The notes under the pieces are model-generated. The model saw only the letters and a list, made by a program, of their open reading frames with translations, did not search any database and was not told the origin of the DNA. From the NCBI RefSeq assembly GCF_010015445.1, contig NC_053127.1, positions 23,972,745-24,036,744 on the forward strand: a stretch of 64,000 bases of DNA. The letters are read 5' to 3'. A program made the position numbers and the translations under genes. Positions 1 through 12,615 of this stretch are shown piece by piece (positions within the stretch are counted from its first letter, which is position 1; the number at the start of each line of letters is the position of its first letter). The stretch is from Perca fluviatilis. Lineage: Eukaryota; Chordata; Actinopteri; Perciformes; Percidae.

Positions 1-1900
1 ACACACACACACACGCACTGTGTACTGGGTGTAGGCCTACTGTTATGTGTATGAATAAGATGCATGTACATTGTTGTGCCCAACACTGTTGAAATTTACA
101 GCTAGCCTATATTTCGATTTATTTTTGGGAACACCGCCTTCACCTGTCATTTTTATCAGCTCGCTTTCGGGTCAGACTGACTTTTCCGCGAAGCTTGCAC
201 AGAGATCAACTGCGCAACTGGTTGCCAGGTTGAGGTGACAAACGGGTTGAAATTTTTATATTGTGTGTGGATTGTGTGAATAGGATGCGTTTCATACAAT
301 ATCTGGCAACTGCATGGTCAACATTAGACAAATATTGGTCCGATTATTTAAAAAGGAGTTTTGGCCATGAAAATGACGGGAGTTTTGTAGGATAATTTAC
401 AAATGACGTGTTCTTGGATTTCTGAGGACGAAGGAGAGGCTGACGGTCGAATTGGAAGTCAAGCAAAAGGGTTTAATAAAACAACATGAAAACGACAGTC
501 AAAACACAATTAAACATAAAACATAAAACACTACCAGCATCAGACTGCAAACATGCTTCCCCTGTCGGGACACAAGTTAGCAGCCATGCGACATGACAAG
601 CAATACACTGTAAACAGCGGACTCCAACTGCTTCCCTTTCGGGGTCACAGATTGAAGTGTCGAATCTTTCTCCTGCTCAGAATTATATCCCTTGGAATTG
701 TGGGTGTCTCCCTGAATGGAAACTGTCCCAGGTTAACGACACACCTCTGATTTCAGGTTTACTCCAGATTACAGACAAAGGTCGTTTCACATGGAAGTGT
801 TGATTATATTCAAGTTTACAGAGTTTGCATTTCCTTTGTTCTAATCACGTCTGGGGATGGCTCCCCTAAGGGAGACAAAAGTTACCTTTCCTGTGGGGAC
901 AATGAGTCTCCTATGCTAAATAACAGCCATGACCTAATCAATTCTTTAGAAGCTACAGACGGTGTGAGCCAGACCAATGCTAATCAGTGTAGTTATTTGA
1001 TTAGATCTAGCAAGTACATTGTGTTTCAACTTTTTAACTTCAACAGTTTCCCGGGAGAAATAACGAACCGGGAGAGGTCCGGGATATAGGGCTAAAAAAC
1101 GGGAGAAAGCCGGGAAAAACGGGAGTGTTGGCAGGTATGGCTAAATCAAGTTATCCCACAACAGTTTTGACACGCGCAGTATACTTCTGAGCTACAAACG
1201 CAACTACAGAGGTTTCCGAAGCTGGTGATGATTGATTCCTATCCACTCTCATCTCTTCCTGACGAGCCGAGGAGCATCTCGCTGCAGCCTGCGGGAAGGC
1301 GGGGCTTGACATCAAGCATATAAAGCAATTAGTGCAAATGATCCAGTAGATGGCGCCAATGTTCAATCAATGTTAGCTAGAGTTACAATGCATTCTTCCA
1401 ACAGTGAGGTCACATAAACTGATGTACTACAATTTAATTTATCGTATTATTTGTTTACTGTCAGTACTTTTAGAGCAACCTTTATAATGGATAAAGGGCC
1501 TGGAACATGTATATTTTAACATATAGGCTATAACATAGGCCTACTGTATATTGATTGATTTGAATTCACTTAAAAAACACTTAATCAAATCAAATTACCA
1601 AAACCTAATTGCTACTGGATTGCTGGACAGAACATAATAAATCTTCCATGTGTAGTACACTTTCCTTGATGGATATTTACAGAATGCACAGGTGAAAGGA
1701 ACAGGGAGTCAATTGGGGCACAAACCTATGTTTTTGCCCCAGGGCCCCCTCGTGCATTAATCCGACCATACAGCTCTGAAAAGGTTTGCTGTTTCTTGAT
1801 GCAAAACATGCGTGTTCAAAAGTTGTATACAAATTCAAGTCAAAACACTCAATAAGGAAATAACATTGGATAAAAGAATGTCTCTTCACACCATTGACAG
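1..1900. other. non-coding flank, no gene recognised
   Basis: The first 14 bases are the end of a (CA)n tract. Only short random ORFs are present. Around 1045-1140 there is a CCGGGAG-rich stretch that resembles dispersed fish transposon sequence, but no element borders could be defined. No protein homology was recognised on either strand. Confidence 0.5.
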
Positions 1901-1909
1901 CTTTGACAT

Positions 1910-1915
1910 TTTATT
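1910..1915 (-). terminator. candidate poly(A) signal of the ependymin-like gene
   Basis: AATAAA on the minus strand, about 305 nt past the stop codon and in the right orientation. It is a single hexamer in AT-rich DNA, so the assignment is tentative. Confidence 0.45.
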
Positions 1916-2218
1916 GTTCCATTAAGCATATCTTACAGGTTTTGTAAGCAGTACCAACTTGAAAAGCCACCAAACTGTTAGTAATTATGACTAATTCTAT
2001 AATCCAGGCCATCTCTTTCCTTCACATCAAAGTGTATGTATACAGGATGATCCATTCAAAGCCATATTTTCATAGGGGAGTGGAAGATGGAAACAGATGT
2101 GATGTAGTGCAGTGCCACACAAAAAACTTGAGTCACACATGAAAAGCAAAGAAAAGTCTAAGGTTCTGGCAGACCACATTTGGATAGGGGGTTGGATTTT
2201 CTGCTGGCAAGGTGTCAT

Positions 2219-2603
2219 CTACATGAACTCGTTGAGGAAGCTATGGACGGTCCCTTCAGGTGTCTCCTCCAAAGGCTGTCCCAGACAAATGGAGGGCACC
2301 ATGAGGAGATCAGGATCCTTGATCTCGGTGTCAATCTCCGTGAGGCTGTGAGAAAATGACATGGAGATTTTTTCGACAACATTCATTATAACCTGTGGCG
2401 CTAACAGATACTAGAAAGTCACATCAATATGTGTCATTTGCCCCTAGCATTTCAAAATAATTCCCCAACCTGAAAAGGAATGATGAGGACTCATAGAAGT
2501 AGAATGTGCCCACAGGCAAACATTCCATGGTTACAGCCATGTAGTACTTGCCTGAAATAGAGAAAGATGGAAACAAATTCAAGTCATAATAAACTCTGTC
2601 ACA

Positions 2604-2685
<82 letters not shown>

Positions 2686-3467
2686 TTATAGCATCTCTCT
2701 CACCTTTCTTGTCTGGCATTGATCCTGTCCATGCATTGATTTTTAATCCCTCCCCTTCAATGGATGGATTCCCAGTGTTTACTGTAGTCATGAATGTTGC
2801 ATCATCGGGGATATCTAGAGGGTGCTGGGTGCATTGCAATGTTTTTTCTCACAGCTCTGGTTTTTGCTGTCAATCTCATAGAATATTCCCTGCCAGATGT
2901 AGACAGAGATTTAGATGTCAAGGTGAAAAACAGCATCAAGTGAACTGTCACATTTATAAAAAGGAAAGAAATCAGTTACCTCATCGAAAAACATCAGCAC
3001 ATCCAAACCTACGGATGTGTTGACGGGGTGGCTCTCGTTTGATCTGAACCGTAGTTTCTTGCCCATTGAGTCATAAGTGAATGCACCAAATGCTTTCAAT
3101 TCACCCTTAAGGCTTAACTGGTGTCATTCAACAACATACATTCAGAGAGAAAGAGAATAGGTTTAATGTTATATTTTAAAATGCTTTAAAAAGTACAAGG
3201 AGGACTATTGGTCTTGAAGGACAAATTTGAAGAACTCACCACATTCATGAATCCTGTCATATTGGGTGCATCTGAAAGACAACAGTGTCAGTTAGATGGG
3301 TCTTACGCATGCTGATAACAAGATAGAAGACATTAGACACATTTTAAACCAATATAAGAATAACCAAAATGATGGAACTACAAGGTCTTACGACAAGGCT
3401 GATGGTGATCTGCATGGGTGGTGGCAGTCAAGCAGATGAAGACGAAGAGCGTAAAAGCTGCATACAT
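2219..3467 (-). CDS. ependymin-like secreted glycoprotein, six exons, with an apparent frameshift
   Basis: Ependymins are secreted, calcium-binding, N-glycosylated proteins of fish extracellular fluid. Exons read on the minus strand: 3392-3467 (start ATG at 3467, signal peptide MYAAFTLFVFICLTATTHA), 3240-3271, 2980-3117, 2704-2889, 2470-2551 and 2219-2345 (stop TAG at 2219-2221). All have AG/GT borders. Family hallmarks are QPCHAPN after the signal, KAFGAFTYDSMGKKLRFR, FYEID, the ECLPVGTFY segment and a final Cys near VPSICLGQ, giving about 213 residues, the usual family length. Sequons include NMT, NES, NTS and NQS. Exon 4 is 186 nt where its flanking phases need 3n+1. The frame breaks just after NQSCEKK, in a six-A run. 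This is either a consensus error or a disabling mutation. Family assignment is firm; the paralog is not determined, so no symbol is given. Confidence 0.88.
2604..2687. repeat. (ATT)n microsatellite in an ependymin-like intron
   Basis: About 28 near-perfect ATT units lie between exons 5 and 4 of the minus-strand ependymin-like gene. Confidence 0.95.
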
Positions 3468-3557
3468 TTTCCTGGTCCAGAGGGAGTCACAAAATACAGT
3501 TCGAGATGGCAAAAACAACCCTTTAAGCGCATCTACCTTTCAGTGAAGTTACGGCTG

Positions 3558-3565
3558 CTTTTATA
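3558..3565 (-). promoter_or_regulatory. TATA box of the ependymin-like gene
   Basis: On the minus strand this reads TATAAAAG, about 90 nt upstream of the ATG at 3467. That spacing suits a short 5'UTR. Position and consensus are seen; function is inferred. Confidence 0.6.
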
Positions 3566-5464
3566 GGGATAAAATCCGGTCTAGTCAATAGGTATTGCGT
3601 AAAAAGACCCAGGACTTCAAACATCAAGCTGTCTAAACAAATTAGACCCAGCTGGTGGTGACCCAATAAAAAATATCTTAGGCTATCTTTTCTTTTGTGA
3701 TTGTGCAGCTGTCCTCACATGTTTTTGAGCATTGTTTATCTCTGCGCCTTTCAGAGGGTCGTATGTAAACCAGAGGTCGAGTGGGGACGATTGTGGAGGT
3801 TAATCAAGGCTCTTGGAGCGAAATAGAGCTATCTTCAAATAAGGTTTTCTTAGATTTATTTAATTGTACAGCGAGTGATAACAGCTTACCATTTACAGTG
3901 ATGATATGGTTAAGAAGTATGCACTGTAGACCTACTGCTACATTTTTTTTTCTGTTAAGAAAAAGCCTAGATTGACATGGATGCAGCCTGTGTCTGTCCA
4001 ACAATGAAACCTCACTTTGAATGATGAATTTCTGTTCCATAATGGCAATGGACCAATATTTCATGTCACCTTAGGTTCAATAAGCTACTTCCTCCTCACT
4101 CAAAGTTAGTTGTATGGATGCAGGATGGCTGCAGGTCCCATTTAAAGACATCTAAAATACTCTGCTTAGAATATCAAATGTTACAAGTACAATTACCTTT
4201 TTGTAATCTTAAACTCTGCTCACAGGGTGGAGGTCAAACATCCAAGCGAAGTAACAATAAGCCAAACACATTTCTGAGTCAAGGGCGGCTTGGCTCACTT
4301 ATCAATTTAATTTCATTACCTGTCATTTTCTTATTCGTCAGAAGTAGACAAATCTTTTCAGGAGTGGAATCAAATCCCATCAACCTTGATTCAATGTGTT
4401 TACTTAATAAATCAGTTTAATGATCTTTATGGCTAGCTAGAGCTTAGGTGAATGCCACAGGAAAATGTTTTTACCATCTACCAACTGACTTCATTAAAAA
4501 TATTTATGTTGTGCATGTAAATGCAAAGTACAGATTACAATTTAGATAAATAAATATGGAAACACCAGACATCCCTTTATTATTTTCCAAAAAAAACACC
4601 AAAGGCGAAAGCATTGTTTCATGTGGACTAAATATAATTATCAGCAACTGTGCAAAATCAAGATTAAACCTTTATATCTAGGATTCCTGAACAAAACTTG
4701 TGTTTTTAATGAACAAAAAAAATGCTTTGTGTTTACATTACATATACATTGTAGCACTTGTCTATTCAAAAATACAATATACATAAACTATGAAGAAAAA
4801 CAGTCAGTTGTATGCATAATGTCTCACAATGTCATAGTGAACAAACACATAAAAAAAACATTATGAAGCTGTGTACAACATGCTGAAGAGTATTGTCCAG
4901 CAGTGCATTAGGCCGGCCTCCTAAAACAACCTCACCCTTTCTTTTATAAAAGAGATCCAAACTAAATAGAAAGCCTGCAGAGTTTTTACCAGGTCAACTG
5001 CACGAGCGAGCCAGATCAAAACTGTGTTGCTGTCACAACTACACATTCATGCAGCTGTCTTTTGTTCTTCTGCACATCAAAATGTCCCTGTTGTGTCCGT
5101 GCTTTCAAGCAAACAGCTCAGTGCATGCTGTCAGACAGGTGAAAAACAGCAGTAACTGGTTTACAGTATCTCATGTGTGCTGCAGCTCTGTTGGCCTCAC
5201 ATGACCTCAGATGTTAACGCAGTCTATAACTAAAAATATATGTAGAACATTTAAAATTTGTATTCTTTAGTCCATAGTTTATGTTAGTGAGCAGGCTCTT
5301 TACTGGAATCTAAAAGGCTGCATTTATATAAATGAAAAAGAAGCAAAAAATGAAGTTTCCATTGAAATTAATTCTTTTTCTTCAATATTATGTCTTCATA
5401 ATGATATGTTCATTTGAAATATCTATGTAAAGACAACATTAATCTTGGTATATAAAATGGAATA

Positions 5465-5468
<4 letters not shown>

Positions 5469-5521
<53 letters not shown>
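5469..5521. repeat. (GT)n microsatellite
   Basis: Pure GT dinucleotide run of about 26 units in intergenic DNA. Confidence 0.97.
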
Positions 5522-5523
<2 letters not shown>

Positions 5524-7491
5524 GCCATTTTAGTTCATTCGGTACTTAAATGTTACTGTGCATTAGCTCTGGGTTCTTCACAAAAGCAGAGTGATTTAAA
5601 TATTGAGATATACTGTATATACATATATATATATATAAATATATATATAAATGAAATCAAACTTTCATTTAGACATTTTTGATTTTCCATAACTTTCCCC
5701 AGCTTCAAGTTGCAGTTATACTGTATGGTGGTGGTCTAATCATTTTGCCATCTATAAAAGCAAATTGGTCAGTTTGGTGTGTTGTTTTTTAATCAATTGA
5801 CTTGTTCTATTAACAGGTAAACACACCCTAGGAAGACAGGCAATTATTGTTGTATTAGAATTGAATTATTTCCTAAATGTTAACTACATTTGTTATGCAT
5901 TATTAATCAGCATTAGGCTTTCTGAAGGCTTTATCGACTTTATTGTTGCGTAATAGCCCTTTTATCACAGCAGAATTTTTACTTTCTGTTAATCACAGCA
6001 CAGCATTTTTCATCATAGTCATAGTAGGAAAAGGCTTTGGCAACATGTGATTATACTTCATTTACCATAATCTGAATAAGAGAACTGGGCTTCAGTATAG
6101 CATTAGCTTCCTACTGTTTATTGAAGAAGTATAAAAATGGGAAGGAAATACATAACAAAACTAAAAGGGATGCCTGAAACCACAAATGAATGAGACTGAA
6201 AATAGACAGAGTAAATTGTGCGTGCCTCAAGGGAAATTTCACATTACTGTATACGGGGAATACATGGGGGAGGGGGTTATGAAAATGAGGGAAGCCCTTC
6301 TCCTTAAGCACCCGTCTTACTGACAATATTGTGACAGTTAAAAAAAAACTCAGCATTTTCTCTTTCTGAGAGGAAGTCAGCTTGTTTTTGTCTGTGACTC
6401 ACCCACTGACCCAAAGTTTATTGTCCCATAGTTTCTATAAATTCCTATTTCCTCATGTAATGTGGCTACTGTATGTGTTTAAGAAGTGTCCTTTTTTACG
6501 TCTAATGATGACAAATAATGGCAGCATCATATTATCAACCAAAACATAATTTGATAGCTAAGATGTATTTGTAACAGATACCTTAAAACAAATTACATAT
6601 ATACAACATCACAAGACAATTCAGTCACATGAAGCAGTCATCGCACACACACACTTTAAAGTCCCTCAGAGGGTTTAATGTCTCAAATTACATTTTCATT
6701 CTAGAAATGAGATGCATACTACTGTAAACCAGTATTTCCCCAGTTCAGAGTTGGTACAAGGAACTTTTAAAGCTAACATATATCCTGATGATGGTGTCAT
6801 GGTTGTTCACTTTGTACTCAATAAGGATGTTGAATATATCTTAGCAACGTAGATACCAAGGCCTTATAAATAAAAACACAAGTATGCTGATGTGATGCCT
6901 ATTGGATTTCAGTGATGACCATCCGACTTCATCATATAACAGTATAACAGTATAACAGTAATGAATCTAATGACAGTGAGGTAAATGGCGTTGGTGTCTG
7001 TGGATTATGTGGTGTTATGAATCCCACTGCTTTTCTTGGCAAGACATGATCTGGGTAGCAGCTGAGTGGTTAGGGACAGGATAGCGCTTTTGTTAGGGGA
7101 TAGAACCTGAACATATTGGGTTTCTGGTACCTCGTGCAAGCATGGCCATCCAATTTGATTAAACACTTTATCTATGCACAATACTTTGGGGCAATACATT
7201 CTTATTTACTAATTATTACTTACCTAGAAAATGTATCAATGAAAAAGTCACATGATGTATGTGAATGTAATAAATTGGATCATGAATGTCTTGGGTTGGT
7301 TGTTTACCCTGTCTGTTTGTCCCAGTCACACTGTAACTTTTCTTGACACCACAATGAGATATGCATATTTTGTCTCATATATTTGGTCACCTATTAAATC
7401 CAGAAAAATAACCCCTACTCTTTTTGTCACCTTTTCCTAAAATGATCTTTTCTCATGTGTGGTTTCTAAAATGTATATATATATATATATA

Positions 7492-7652
7492 TGGGATGGG
7501 CCAGGTAAAAGAATGTTTTGGAAATGTTAAACTGAACAGCTTGTTCGAAACACTTTTTTCATAATCACTATTCAAAGTTAAATATATATATTTAACTTTG
7601 AATAGTGATTATGAAAAAAAGTGTGAAACATTCTTTTACCTGGCATCCCATT
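7492..7652. repeat. MITE-like long inverted repeat (foldback element)
   Basis: The outer arms GGTAAAAGAATGTTTTG (near 7504) and its complement (near 7628-7641) flank a second, near-perfect arm pair, 7550-7583 and 7584-7623, centred on an ATATATAT core. The left side carries about 30 extra bases between the two arm pairs. The whole can fold into one hairpin. No transposase ORF is present. This is typical of a non-autonomous foldback element; the family is unknown. Confidence 0.7.
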
Positions 7653-7924
7653 CCATCAGGTGTGGCCAGTGACACTCTTTCATTAAATAAATCCCATCCT
7701 CAGAGAATCCATGCCTTTGACTATGTGCACCTGTGGTTTGGTATGTGTAGGTAAAGGAAGAGACTGCTTCATTACTCAAGAACAACAAGTTTTTTTTAAA
7801 TCTAATTATGGGTGAAATAAACAAATATGCACTGTGCGGCCTAAAAAGTGACAATCAAGCCATACATTCTAATTATAGATCACTCAAATCTATGACATTT
7901 ATGTGCTGGAAAACAGAACAGGAA

Positions 7925-8170
7925 ATTAATCAGAATCAGGTTTATTGTAAAGCAAGTACTTACAAGGAATTTGCGTGGGTGGTTGGTGCATACATAAGCA
8001 ATCACACTTCTTGAACATTAATATGAAATAAACAATAAATACAGAAACAAATGTATGAAAATAGCTGTTTAACATAAGAAAAAAATAAACAAGAGGCTGA
8101 AATGAAGAAAAAAGACCAGATAATTCAAAAGTTATTATTTAATGCAGCATTGTTAAAGAAGATCAGCAGA
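7925..8170. mobile_element. fish retroposon remnant
   Basis: Contains CAGAATCAGGTTTATTG followed by AAGGAATTTGCGTGGGTG and a GTTGGTGCATACA segment. I recognise this order as the 3' end of a dispersed teleost retroposon. The rest degrades into AT-rich DNA. The element name and the 5' border are not determinable by eye. Confidence 0.5.
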
Positions 8171-10266
8171 CCGGTATTTTGTACACGAAACAAAATTACG
8201 CCAAATAAATAAACACCTGTGCTGGCGGTGTACACATTTTTAGTTCGCTGATCACTGAATACCAACTTGAATCAACAAATTTTGTTTAATTTTCAACTTG
8301 TTGACAGAACATCCCCCCCAGTTGTCATTCCTTTGAATGTTGGGTGATTTATCTCTGGTTGGGAATTTACGTCCGAAGAATTATCAACCTCTTCATGGTT
8401 GCGCAATTTTCTGGAAGAGAGAGCTGTTTCTGAGCTATGAGGAAAACCAAAAACATATACTTTCAATAACACTTTAAATGATACTACCAATACTTTATTT
8501 ACTTTAAAAACAACATGGCAGGATCCTACTAAATAATGCCGAGTGATGTGACCAAAGGCCATATGGAAATCTACAGTCAAATCTATAGCAAATGGCATGT
8601 AGAGGTTATGATTGTAATGACTCTGGAACCAGAGTGGCAGAACCCAAAAAAGCACAACACAGAAGCAGACAATGTAACAGGAAAGTTCATCTTTACTTAG
8701 TTCAAGGCATGCAAGATTTAAAACCAGGAGACCATGCAAACAAATATGATGAGGGGCAAGCAGGGAAATCTAAAGTCAAAAAGGTTCAAACAGGCAGATG
8801 AACGATGAATCAATGGAACAATGGAATGGAGGGAGCAACAGTTAGTGATATGACATGAAAACAGAAATAAAATAACCTAAAAGTCAGCAGTGGCCGTGAC
8901 ACTGACAAGGTTTAGTCTTTATTATATCCCTCATAACGATGACTTTAAATGACAGCGGTGAGGCCTCTTCAGCACAACCTCAGCTTTTGTTTTCCCCAAC
9001 ACATATATTACATATGACACAAATAAAAATATCATTATTATTTCTATTTGAAGAGAACTATTTAACAAACAAGCTACAGAGGCAGCACATTAAAAGACCA
9101 ATGACAAAAATGCAAATAGACCAAACTATTGGCAAATAAAGATATTGAAAACAATGCCAGTGAAATAAAATACAGGAAATAAAGACAAAATTGGGATAAG
9201 GGCTCCAATAAAAGTATCCATTAAGATGACAAAGGCTCTGTCCCCTCTAGGTCTAAGCTACATATAACATACTGGGAAGCCAACGTTACAAGTAATAAAA
9301 CACGTGGGGACGTGGTAAGATATATAGATGTAAATTAAGACATTAAAATAAAGTGGAATAGAAATTGCCGGGGATTATGATAATTATGATAGGGGCCTTT
9401 TTCTGTTCTTTTCTCTTTTTTGTGCGATTCAGTGAAACTGTGTCAGTCATTAGTCATCTACATCATGAGACTCTTCAAATATTCCCTTTAGATGCACAGT
9501 CAAGACTGAAAACTTGAAAAAACGTTTCAGATCTTAGTAGTATTTATCAGCTCCTCGCTTTTTTTTTATTTGATTTGATTTATTAGACAGTAACAGAAAT
9601 AAATGCATAACAAGATGCCATCACGGTGACATTGTACATTTATCAGAACTGTTGAGGATAACACAAGAAAGTTACAAACTTATTTCCATTGTGGTCCTCG
9701 TTGTAGTCGCTTTCTCTGTCATAGTTAATTCATCTTTAAATGAAACTGCAGGAATAAAGCAGTTTATATATTTATTGTTTAAGTGCACATTAATACACAT
9801 TGTTGTAGATATACCATAGAACTTCACCCTTAAATAATATAAATCAAAGCAGTTATTAAAACAGGATATAAGCATGCAGAGCAATAATACATTAAAAGTG
9901 GCATAAGGTTCACACTGAAGATTTTAGACTCAGATTCCCATTTACTTTCATTCCTTATGTCTGTCTGTCTGTCTGTCTGACATTTAACTTTAAATATTCT
10001 GGTAATAAAAAGGTGATGCATCTTGCATACACAGCCACACTCTGTACATAAAACCACAAGGCCATAATCACAAAATGAGTGAGTAGAAAGTTCAAAATAT
10101 TACTTTAAATAATAGGTATTATAGACTAGCTACCTAAATAGTACATCAGTGCTCCTGAAAACACTCATTCCCCACATAGAAAAAAAAAATCCAACCTATA
10201 CCTCACTTCTGCCTGAATCATATTGGTGACCACAAAGATGCTGAAACAGAGAGGGTTAGAGGGGGG

Positions 10267-10301
<35 letters not shown>

Positions 10302-10474
10302 GAAAAAAAGAAAAAACTCCAGATCTGTCAGAAACCGAAAGCAACATGACAAATATATAAACAGTACATGAGCCTCACTATAGCATGAAGGTATCTTGCT
10401 TTGTTCACTGCTGCTCCAAGGTAAGCCCAACTTAAAAATATAGATACTTAAGACATTAGTTTGGTGGTATTTAT

Positions 10475-10503
10475 ACACACACATATATATATATATATAT
10501 ATG

Positions 10504-10540
<37 letters not shown>
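10475..10540. repeat. (AT)n microsatellite
   Basis: Interrupted AT dinucleotide run. A GA-rich tract of about 40 bases lies nearby at 10261-10302. Confidence 0.95.
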
Positions 10541-10543
<3 letters not shown>

Positions 10544-10631
10544 TGTTTTGAATTGTTTACTGTATCACTATTTGAGCATATGTAAAAAAAAAAAATAAAA
10601 ACATTATGCTTGATAACGTGTAGTATCCACT

Positions 10632-10752
10632 CAGTTTAATAACTTCTGCTGTTTATTTGTGTAGAACTGAGGGAGCTTTTGTCATCAATAAATGTTGATG
10701 GCAAAAGCTCCCTCAGTTCTATACAAATTAATAGCAGAACAGTTATTAAACT
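10632..10752. repeat. near-perfect 120-bp hairpin (MITE or hairpin RNA candidate)
   Basis: Left arm 10632-10687 and right arm about 10695-10752 are complementary along nearly their whole length. They share AGAACTGAGGGAGCTTTTG against CAAAAGCTCCCTCAGTTCT, with a loop of about 8-12 bases around AATAAATG. The outer arms (CAGTTTAATAACT / AGTTATTAAACTG) also pair. No ORF is present. Confidence 0.75.
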
Positions 10753-11451
10753 GGGAGATCATTAGAGAACACACTCTTGTTACAGTGAATGAGAAATATG
10801 TTGACTCATCAAAAAGACTGTGTTGCCCCAACAACACCTGATGCAACTCTGCCAAAAATGAGAAGGAAGTTTAGCATCTTAATTGCAACAGCAGCCAGCA
10901 GAGATGAAGTGTGCCAGTAAAGTCTGTAATCTGTAGTCTGCTAGGATTAAAGACCTTACAAAGACATTTTAGGGTGCAAGGTCATGAAATTAAAGGGGGA
11001 CAATATGCGGAACACTTCCTTCCACACTGAAACCATTTAGAGGAATCAAGACTTCTGTTTCCATGCATGTGCAACCAGTCCAACTTGTGTTACTGAATTA
11101 TATAAGAAAGAAAGCATGTATGAGGATGCAGTGTGTGGAGGATGTGTGGGTGGATTTTCTTTCAGAAATATTAATGGACTTCCTTTTGGTCACTAAGTAT
11201 GAACACTGACAAGTTAAGTTCCCATAAAGTGTATCAGTGTACTTAACTGGAATGCTGTAGTTTGTGTTGAATGTGGTACTGTAGGTCCCCCTTTTGTGTG
11301 TTTGTGTGTGTGTGGGTCTGTGTGTGTGTGTGTTGTAGACAGCTCTCCATTATACCTGAATGTGATGTAATGGCACTTGGATTGCAATCATTAAAGATGA
11401 TGAACTGTAAACAGTAGATAATATACTGTATATCTCATATCTCTGTTTCAG

Positions 11452-12607
11452 ATGACTGTTTGGTGGCGGGCTCTCATCTTCCTTTGCTGTTTACTCAACT
11501 GTGTGGAGTCCTCTTCTCCTTCTCCAGTCCAGAGGAATAAATATAACAACTCCTTTCGTCTCACGAGGATCACCCGAACCCGTGTCCAGCTGCTGCAGAG
11601 GAAATATGTGAGTACTGAAAACTACTCCCTGCTCTCCTAACTGGCCATGTTATTGCTGTGAGCCTTGTACACAGCCAGCATTAGCTTTTTATTAAATACA
11701 ATTATTTAATGGTTACCATGTTGACTTTAATAGAAGGAGCAGCAGTTGGGAAACACGCATTTTGAGGACAGAAGCCGGCAGTTGAAGGACCTGCCATTGC
11801 TTTCTACAGATTTCTACAGCTGGTTAAAGCTGACGGTTAGTATCTTCTTGAATGTTTCATAACAATTCGATAGAAATTCTTCTCATTACTGTCTTGGTTG
11901 GTATTCTGCAAAACACAGTCTAAATTTTTTTACTGAGAATTTCTTTTTCTTTTGAGATTTTCTTTCCATTATGAGGGGAAAAAAACGAAACCTTCTGCTC
12001 TTGCAGAATGTAAAATTTTTAAAAATTTGAGTGGAATTCCCCTTTTACAACTTCAAGCACAGAAAGGGGGTTGAGCAACATTTTGATTATGTAATCATGT
12101 GGCTGTCTCTTGTTGTGCGTTCAGGACTGGGAACGGCTGCATGCTGCTTTCTGGGACATGCAAGCCTTTTGGAATATGCTGGAGTGGAAGAGAAAACAGC
12201 TGGAGAAGGAGGAGAAAGAGCATATGGTGGTGCGGGCGTTTGGCCCCACTTTACCTCAGAGCATTAGGTACATTCAGCTGGACCTGAGGGACCTGATGAA
12301 CCAAGTCAGCAGTCAGGTATCCACAATCTTCTTACAGAAATTCATTCACATATCCCCTTTTGTAGCCCAATGCAAAAACTTTGGAGGAAGTGACTGATAA
12401 AAATAGTTTTTCTTTCTTCTCCAGATGAGTTACATGAAGAGCTCATGGACGAAGCCAACCTCTCCTACAGCCTTGAGCCCACAAACCAGATCAAAAACTG
12501 TATGGGACAGCCGAGTGGAGGGTTACATCATTCTGAGGGATCTAGACCTTTACCTCACTAAGCTGGCAAGAGACTTCCTCCTACTGGCTTCAAAAACACA
12601 CTTATGA
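11452..12607 (+). CDS. IL-6-superfamily helical cytokine, CNTF/LIF-like
   Basis: Predicted secreted four-helix cytokine of 210 residues, probably signalling through gp130/LIFR-type receptors (inferred from family). Coding exons: 11452-11607, 11734-11835, 12125-12316 and 12425-12607. Every intron is phase 0, as is usual for class I helical cytokine genes. Residues 1-20 form a signal peptide (MTVWWRALIFLCCLLNCVES). The mature chain has no cysteine and one NNS sequon. The segment LPLLSTDFYSWLKLTDWERL and the C-terminal helix GYIILRDLDLYLTKLARDF resemble helix A-B and helix D regions of CNTF. The ATG at 11452 directly follows TTTCAG, so a short upstream exon carrying the 5'UTR or a few residues is possible. 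Its 3' end meets myo1c tail to tail. IL-11- or M17-like assignment cannot be excluded, so no symbol is given. Confidence 0.75.
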
Positions 12608-12615
12608 CACAGACA

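Larger units (their letters stand above)
3570..11440. other. 7.9 kb intergenic DNA between ependymin-like and cytokine genes
   Basis: AT-rich, with no ORF resembling a known protein. It holds microsatellites at 5469-5521, 9957-9979, 10261-10302 and 10475-10540, a retroposon remnant at 7925-8170 and two long inverted repeats (7492-7652 and 10632-10752). The longest ORF, 8293-8739 minus, has no recognisable domain and lies partly in repeat-like sequence, so it is not called a gene. Confidence 0.6.

Noticed and set aside
1045..1140. CCGGGAG-rich stretch as a defined transposon
   Set aside because: It resembles dispersed fish repeats, but no terminal repeats or coding remnant could be found, so no element is called.
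8293..8739. 148-codon minus-strand ORF
   Set aside because: No recognisable domain, hydrophobic and biased composition, and overlap with repeat-like sequence. No splice or promoter context supports a gene.
10632..10752. Naming the hairpin as a known microRNA
   Set aside because: Neither arm matches a mature microRNA I can recall, and the extended pairing also fits a MITE. Only the hairpin is reported.
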